Origin: a bacterium
GTDB lineage: Archaea; Thermoplasmatota; Thermoplasmata; Lutacidiplasmatales; UBA184
DNA: 9,458 bases
Assembly: GCA_021832495.1 (NCBI GenBank)
Contig: JAKBKR010000057.1
Span: 1-9,458 of the forward strand
Direction of reading: 5' to 3'
The position numbers and the translations under genes were made by a program. The stretch's first letter is position 1; every line of letters begins with the position of its first letter. Below are positions 6,153-9,458 of this stretch, piece by piece. The notes below the pieces were generated by a model. The model did not search any database, had not been told where the DNA came from, and saw nothing but the letters and a program-made list of their open reading frames with translations.

Positions 6153-7455
6153 CCGCGGCCTCCACCTCCGAGATGAGGTAGGTGCTGCCGGTCGCCAAGA
6201 GGAAACCCCCCGAAGGCACGGCCGCCCGGGCCAGTTCCAGCGCCTGCGGGATCTGGGGGGCCACCAGGATGCGGGAAAAACGCCCGCGGGCTGCCCGCTC
6301 CATCTCTTTAACAGGCATGGCCCGGTCGTTCCGGAGCTCCGTGAGAACAATGGTATCCGCCAAACGGGAGAACTCCTCCAGGATGGCCCCCATGCGTTTG
6401 TCGCGGAGACACGAGAAGAGCACGACGTTCCGGTTCCGAGGGGCATCCGGTTCGATCTCGAGCATCGATTTCGTGAGCGCCCGCGCGCTCATCTCCGTGT
6501 GGGCCGCATCCGCGTAGAAGCACGGTGCTTCCGACAATCGTTCCAACCGACCGGGCCACAAGGTTTGAGCAAGCCCGCGGTGGTACGCTTCCTCCGGAAT
6601 AGTGAGCCCGGTCGCTTCCGCAAAACGATCGAGGGCGGAGACCGCCACTCCGGCGTTGAGCACTTGGAAACCGCCTAGGAGTGGGATCCGAAGGCCGGTA
6701 TGGTGGTGGAGGGGATTTTGTACGTCCACGATCTGGGATTCCCGATCTTGGCGGGTACGTTCCGCCCGGATCTCCGACCCGATCCGCCAAGTAGGGACCC
6801 GGAGTCCGTAGGCCACTCGCTCGAGTTCTTGGAGCCCTTCTCCAGCGTCGACCCCGGTCACGAGCCGGGCGCCGGGGTGGAGGATCCCGGCCTTCTCCCG
6901 GGCGATGTCCGTGAGCGTCGGCCCGAGGATCTCCGTATGCTCAAGCTCGAGCGTGGTGATGGCACATACCGGAGCATCGATGGTGTTGGTCGCATCGAGC
7001 CGACCGCCGAGCCCCACTTCGATCACTCCGGCCTGCACGTGCTCGCGTTTGAAATGTGCAAACGCAACGGCCGTGGTGATCTCAAAGAACGTGGGCTCCC
7101 GGTCGATGGCGCCCGCTTGAAGGAGCGAGGCCGAGGTCTCCCGGACGAGTTCCACGAGGTCCACCACGGTGTCCTTCGGGATCGGCACTCCGTCCACAAC
7201 GGTTCGTTCCCGGTAGGAGAGCATGTGCGGGCTCGTGTAGAGTCCTGTCCGGTACCCTGCGGCATGGAGCACCGCGGCGCACAGGGCGGCCGTCGACCCC
7301 TTGCCTTTGCTTCCGGTGATGTGGATCGAGGGGAAAGAGCGCTCCGGGTTCCCGAGAGAGGCGAGGATGGCCCGGATGACCGTAAGGTCCGACTTGGCCC
7401 CAAGCCGACGTAGTCCCCAGAGATACTGGAGGGTGTCTTCGTAGCGGGACGCCAC
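6046..7455 (-). CDS. folC: FolC-type Mur ligase: folylpolyglutamate synthase / dihydrofolate synthase
   Basis: This 469-residue ATP-dependent ligase family adds glutamate to folates, to dihydropteroate, or both. The P-loop reads TGSKGKGST (47-55, where many FolC have TNGKGST). It is followed by TSPHMLSYRER (74-84), EVGLGGRLDATN (146-157), HTEILGPTLTDIAREKAGI (173-191, with Lys188 the likely carbamylated lysine), PGRLE (301-305) and a C-terminal LLATGSTYLISEVE (419-432). The usual DGAHNP motif is changed to DAAHTE (316-321), which could affect substrate preference. The GTG start at 7455 is fixed by an in-frame TAG four codons upstream. Residues about 436-469 extend beyond the recognisable fold and lie antisense to dedA. 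Archaea using tetrahydromethanopterin often lack this enzyme, so with gcvH it points to a folate-type cofactor. The choice between the two ligase activities is open. Confidence 0.92.
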   Translation of the reverse strand: MASRYEDTLQYLWGLRRLGAKSDLTVIRAILASLGNPERSFPSIHITGSKGKGSTAALCAAVLHAAGYRTGLYTSPHMLSYRERTVVDGVPIPKDTVVDLVELVRETSASLLQAGAIDREPTFFEITTAVAFAHFKREHVQAGVIEVGLGGRLDATNTIDAPVCAITTLELEHTEILGPTLTDIAREKAGILHPGARLVTGVDAGEGLQELERVAYGLRVPTWRIGSEIRAERTRQDRESQIVDVQNPLHHHTGLRIPLLGGFQVLNAGVAVSALDRFAEATGLTIPEEAYHRGLAQTLWPGRLERLSEAPCFYADAAHTEMSARALTKSMLEIEPDAPRNRNVVLFSCLRDKRMGAILEEFSRLADTIVLTELRNDRAMPVKEMERAARGRFSRILVAPQIPQALELARAAVPSGGFLLATGSTYLISEVEAAVKGVSVEEPRLSDPLPTTASGAGIAGRTRRSAQQV

Positions 7456-7474
7456 GGCCCCCTTCTAACGGGCT

Positions 7475-7484
7475 GGATATTTGA
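7475..7484 (-). promoter_or_regulatory. TATA box candidate for folC, leaderless-type spacing
   Basis: On the minus strand this reads TCAAATATCC, the only AT-rich block in the region. Its core is centred about 25 bp before the GTG start at 7455. This is the expected distance from an archaeal TATA box to the transcription start, so the mRNA probably begins at or very near the start codon. A GGGGG run just before the GTG could mimic a ribosome binding site but would then lie outside the transcript. Confidence 0.55.
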
Positions 7485-7561
7485 ACGGTCCGATGCTCTG
7501 ACCGAACAGGGACGGTTTGCCCCCACGGCCTGATTGCGTCTTCCGACGATGTGAGGGGGGA

Positions 7562-7588
7562 GGTGTCGGCAAACCTCGCCACGACACC
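7562..7588. repeat. Short inverted repeat upstream of folC
   Basis: GGTGTCG at 7562-7568 is exactly complementary to CGACACC at 7582-7588, a 7-bp stem with a 13-base loop. It lies between the IS605-type element and the folC promoter. It could be an operator, a small terminator for the tnpB/omega-RNA transcript, or chance. The rest of 7485-7633 shows nothing else I can support. Confidence 0.3.
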
Positions 7589-7613
7589 GGCCGGGCATCA
7601 ATAGGAGAGGGTC

Positions 7614-7780
7614 CGCGACTCAAAGTAAGGGTTGTCAATTACCTCCCGTCAAAACGGGAGGCTTGTAGCTGGGGTCCACTTGGTTTCCGTCCCACATCTC
7701 ATTCCCCGCTACGATTGGCCCATTGACATGGGGCCTGCCTATCAGGGACATGCCCCGATAGGCGATGTTTCGTGCCGCAT
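7614..7780 (-). ncRNA. Putative omega RNA (TnpB guide RNA), overlapping the tnpB 3' end
   Basis: Omega RNAs are made from the tnpB strand, cover the 3' end of tnpB and the right end, and carry a guide copied from the flanking DNA. Here three stem-loops follow each other on the minus strand: 7762-7738 (10 bp stem including one G-U pair, 5-base loop), 7735-7717 (5 bp stem) and 7661-7642 (8 bp perfect stem, 4-base loop). The last is the right-end hairpin, just before the TTGAC end. The guide would begin in the flank at 7633 and read AACCCTTACTTTGAGTCG. The 5' end at about 7780 is a guess. The structure is visible; the RNA itself is predicted from family knowledge. Confidence 0.5.
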
Positions 7781-8777
7781 TGAGGTCTGCGTTCAGCGAG
7801 GATCCGCAGGAGTGGCAGACGAACTCACTGCCCTTCCGTACCCCTCTCGCACCACATCGGGAACAGTCCTTGCTGGTGTATTCTGGAGGCACCAGCACGA
7901 TACGTCTTCCCACCTCTTCGCACTTGTACTTCAGGAAGGACTCCAGTTGGGCATAGGCCCAACCACCGAGCTTGCGGTTGAACCTCCGCCCACTCTTCTT
8001 GTCCATGCCGATGTGCAAGTCCTCCAGGGCCAACACGTCGAACGGTCGGGAAACCACCTCCTTGGCGATGCAATGGTTGACATCGGCTTGGAACCGTCTT
8101 TCCCGCCCCGACAAGCGTTGAAGTCGGCGCTTGGCGGAACGGGTGCCTACAGCCTGCAACCTAGCCCGGAGGTGGCGGTTTCTCCCGCGCACCCGTCTCA
8201 AGTCCCTGGAGTGGAAGAAGTCGTTACGGGAAGTGACTGCAATGTTGATAATGCCACGGTCCACGCCAACCACGGTAGATTCCTTGGACAACGAAGGGAG
8301 CGCCGTGTCTGGCAAGTCAACGATAAGGTCGGCTCGCAGAACACCATGGTCGCATCGCACACGAAGGGACACGACTTCTCCATGGGAATATCTATGGAAG
8401 TAGGGAGGGATACGCAGGGGCACTTTCTGGCGACCCTCAACCGTGGAAAGGGAGAGTACGCCCGAGTCCAGATATGCCTTGAAGGTTCGTTGGTTGAATC
8501 GGGCGGAGGAGTTTGGCTTCTTGACTGGGAGGCGCTTACCCTTCTCACGCTTCAACATTTCCTTGGCGCAGTCTCTCGCGCCCTGAACAAGAGAAGACTG
8601 AAGAGCGGGCCAACGTTTTCTGGCCTCCTCGTAACCGAGTTTCTGGAGAAGTTTCGTAGAGTGCGTGTTATTGGCGAAGCCTATCCCCAAGAAGAAGTTC
8701 GTAACCTCGTTGAAGGTCTGCACCGTCCTGACGACCCCGGGATTGGGGTCGAGGGTGAGTGCGATGGTTCGTTGCAC
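7635..8777 (-). CDS. tnpB: RNA-guided endonuclease TnpB (IS605 type)
   Basis: At 380 residues this is a typical TnpB. TnpB is the ancestor of Cas12: it uses an omega RNA from its own element's right end to cut DNA next to the element's target motif, favouring retention of the element. The N-terminal helical and wedge region covers about 1-165. The split RuvC nuclease site is complete: Asp173 in GVDRGI, Glu252 in LALEDLHIG and Asp331 in LNADLNAARNIA. The zinc ribbon has Cys305/Cys308 (CSRCG) and Cys321/Cys324 (CHSCG). The start is a GTG about 26 bp from the centre of a TATA box, suggesting leaderless translation. The stop TGA falls within the putative right-end cleavage motif TTGAC, and the last roughly 45 codons overlap three stem-loops assigned to the omega RNA. 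The tnpA gene starts 35 bp away on the other strand. Confidence 0.96.
   Translation of the reverse strand: MQRTIALTLDPNPGVVRTVQTFNEVTNFFLGIGFANNTHSTKLLQKLGYEEARKRWPALQSSLVQGARDCAKEMLKREKGKRLPVKKPNSSARFNQRTFKAYLDSGVLSLSTVEGRQKVPLRIPPYFHRYSHGEVVSLRVRCDHGVLRADLIVDLPDTALPSLSKESTVVGVDRGIINIAVTSRNDFFHSRDLRRVRGRNRHLRARLQAVGTRSAKRRLQRLSGRERRFQADVNHCIAKEVVSRPFDVLALEDLHIGMDKKSGRRFNRKLGGWAYAQLESFLKYKCEEVGRRIVLVPPEYTSKDCSRCGARGVRKGSEFVCHSCGSSLNADLNAARNIAYRGMSLIGRPHVNGPIVAGNEMWDGNQVDPSYKPPVLTGGN
7642..7661. repeat. Terminal hairpin at the tnpB-side end (right end)
   Basis: CCTCCCGT and ACGGGAGG form a perfect 8-bp inverted repeat around CAAA. It lies 3 bases inside the proposed TTGAC terminus and within the last codons of tnpB. 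IS605-family transposases bind such hairpins as single-stranded DNA to position the cleavage site. Its sequence differs from the hairpin at the other end. Confidence 0.8.
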
Positions 8778-8783
8778 AATGGA

Positions 8784-8806
8784 TATATAGCATGTGGCCT
8801 ATATAA
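8784..8806. promoter_or_regulatory. Interleaved divergent TATA boxes for tnpA and tnpB
   Basis: Only 35 bp separate the two start codons. TATATA at 8784-8789 is centred about 26.5 bp before the tnpA ATG (8813), and TATATA at 8800-8805, read on the minus strand as TTATATAG, is centred about 25.5 bp before the tnpB GTG (8777). Each gene therefore appears to use the box that lies nearer to the other gene. Both distances fit leaderless archaeal transcripts. The two initiation complexes would overlap and probably exclude each other. Confidence 0.65.
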
Positions 8807-8812
8807 CCCTTC

Positions 8813-9286
8813 ATGGAGATACGACGGGGCACATCTGCCGTCTACGAGGTGGCCTACCATATCGTATGGTGTCCCAAGTACAGGCGCAACCTTCCCGAGT
8901 CCGCCCAGGCCACAGTGCGGACCACTGTTCTGGCTGTGGCACAGGCGAGAGGGTGGGATGTCAGGGAGATGGAGGTAATGCCAGACCATATCCACCTATT
9001 CCTATCGGCACCCCCCACTGAATCGCCCACTGGAATGGTGAAGATCCTGAAGGGTATCACTGGGCAAACACTATTTGCAAGCCACCCGAGATTGCGGGAG
9101 GTATTCAGAAATGGCCATGTGTGGAGTCCGAGCTATTATGTGGGCACTGTGGGGCATGTATCGGAGGAGACTGTGGCTAAATACGTCAGAGACCAGAAAC
9201 TTAGGACGGTGGGTAGGCCCTCTAAGGCGCGGCTCGCTTCCTCCCCCCAACAAGTTGGGGGGTCTCCGCTCGTAGAGGAATTATGA
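8813..9286 (+). CDS. tnpA: IS200/IS605-family Y1 HUH transposase TnpA
   Basis: At 157 residues this is a complete Y1 transposase, which cuts and rejoins single-stranded DNA at the element ends. The HUH metal site is PDHIHLF with His59 and His61. The catalytic helix is KYVRDQ, with Tyr124 as nucleophile and Gln128 as the accompanying metal ligand, preceded by WSPSYYVGTVG (104-114). The N-terminal YHIVWCPKYRRN is typical. The ATG at 8813 fits a leaderless start (TATA about 26 bp upstream) and has no Shine-Dalgarno. The last roughly 25 residues are encoded by the element's left end, including its hairpin, and the TGA stop lies in the proposed flanking target pentamer. This tail is probably not part of the catalytic fold. 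Confidence 0.95.
   Translation: MEIRRGTSAVYEVAYHIVWCPKYRRNLPESAQATVRTTVLAVAQARGWDVREMEVMPDHIHLFLSAPPTESPTGMVKILKGITGQTLFASHPRLREVFRNGHVWSPSYYVGTVGHVSEETVAKYVRDQKLRTVGRPSKARLASSPQQVGGSPLVEEL
9243..9262. repeat. Terminal hairpin at the tnpA-side end (left end)
   Basis: CCCCCCAAC and GTTGGGGGG form a perfect 9-bp inverted repeat around AA; in practice the innermost pair would open to give a 4-base loop. It lies 20 bases inside the proposed boundary at 9282/9283 and within the coding sequence for the tnpA C-terminus. It is the expected single-stranded recognition hairpin for the transposase at this end. Confidence 0.8.
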
Positions 9287-9458
9287 ACGGGGACCCCATC
9301 TCTCTTGGTGAGGCCTACCACCCTTGGCTAATTCAGGGTCCCACGTTGACGCTGTACCAATTTCCTTGATGCGATCGGAGCGGGAAGTGACCGGACGCGT
9401 TTCCCATGGTGGGCCCGATGCGACGGGTATCCGAAACCGGCGCTTCTTGGCCCGAGGG
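9287..9458. other. Flank without a supportable gene
   Basis: This 172-bp stretch right of the IS605-type element shows no tRNA, repeat array or recognisable protein. A plus-strand frame is open from an ATG at 9369 to the window end (30 codons, MRSEREVTGR...), without a Shine-Dalgarno or a well-placed TATA box. On the minus strand a frame is open from the window edge to a TAA at the element junction (58 codons). In DNA this GC-rich such open frames are weak evidence, so neither is called. Confidence 0.4.

Larger units (their letters stand above)
7634..9282. mobile_element. IS200/IS605-family element, IS605-type (divergent tnpA and tnpB)
   Basis: The element is about 1.65 kb and contains tnpB on the minus strand and a Y1 HUH transposase gene tnpA on the plus strand, with a perfect imperfect-free hairpin near each end and no terminal inverted repeats, as expected for single-strand transposition. 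Read on the minus strand, the proposed left end follows TTCAT (plus 9283-9287) and the proposed right end finishes with TTGAC (plus 7634-7638). These boundaries are inferred from hairpin spacing and the way known IS605 elements end; they were not tested against an empty site. Both proteins retain all catalytic residues, so the element may be active. It sits between folC and an unassigned flank and breaks no recognisable gene. Confidence 0.85.

Noticed and set aside
6700..7413. Plus-strand open frame of 237 codons
   Set aside because: It is antisense to folC, whose P-loop and ligase motifs are unambiguous.
7485..7633. Possible tRNA, C/D-box RNA or CRISPR repeat in the folC-IS605 spacer
   Set aside because: No cloverleaf, no T-loop motif, no proper C and D boxes, and no repeated units were found; only a 7-bp inverted repeat is visible.
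7632..8978. Plus-strand open frame of 448 codons
   Set aside because: It lies antisense to tnpB, whose RuvC and zinc-ribbon residues are all intact; the plus frame shows no recognisable motifs.
9260..9320. tRNA-like T-arm (GTTCATAAC on the minus strand) at the element junction
   Set aside because: The flanking bases do not form a T stem or an acceptor stem, with or without the element.
9369..9458. Possible new plus-strand gene starting at the right edge
   Set aside because: Only 30 open codons in GC-rich DNA, with no Shine-Dalgarno, no well-placed TATA box and no recognisable sequence; three minus frames are also partly open.

Overview
The window looks like chromosomal DNA from a GC-rich archaeon. 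Evidence: an archaeal 20S proteasome alpha gene abutting an SBDS gene, TATA-box promoters about 25 bp from start codons, several starts that look leaderless, and a DUF835 domain, which is common in Thermoplasmatota and other Euryarchaeota. The proteasome alpha N-terminus closely resembles that of Thermoplasma. A GC-rich member of Thermoplasmatota, possibly a soil, sediment or aquatic lineage, is my best inference; the sequence alone cannot fix the genus.

Layout. (1) Positions 1-1741, minus strand: a large signalling-type AAA ATPase, cut by the window edge, with a DUF835 domain inserted between its Walker A and Walker B motifs. (2) 1742-1963: divergent intergenic region holding the proteasome promoter. 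(3) 1964-6152, plus strand: a compact run psmA - SBDS - ahcY - gcvH - small one-TM protein - DedA-family membrane protein, with gaps of 0, 88, 10, 6 and 8 bp. This links protein turnover and ribosome maturation with methyl-cycle and glycine/one-carbon functions and a membrane-lipid transporter-like pair. (4) 6046-7455, minus strand: a FolC-type Mur ligase (folate polyglutamylation or dihydrofolate synthesis) that converges on dedA and overlaps it by 107 bp. (5) 7456-7633: short intergenic region with the folC promoter. (6) about 7634-9282: an IS605-type element with divergent tnpB (minus) and Y1 transposase tnpA (plus). All catalytic residues appear intact. It has a terminal hairpin at each end, a likely omega RNA at the tnpB 3' end, and a 35-bp divergent promoter in which the two TATA boxes are interleaved. 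(7) 9287-9458: flank with no gene I can support.

The most interesting points are the nested DUF835-ATPase architecture, the compact regulatory and boundary design of the IS605 element (interleaved leaderless promoters, both stop codons inside the putative cleavage/target pentamers, three consecutive stem-loops before a predicted guide), the psmA-SBDS pair continuing into ahcY-gcvH instead of exosome genes, and the unknown small membrane protein tightly coupled to DedA. I did not find a convincing wholly new defence or biosynthetic system.
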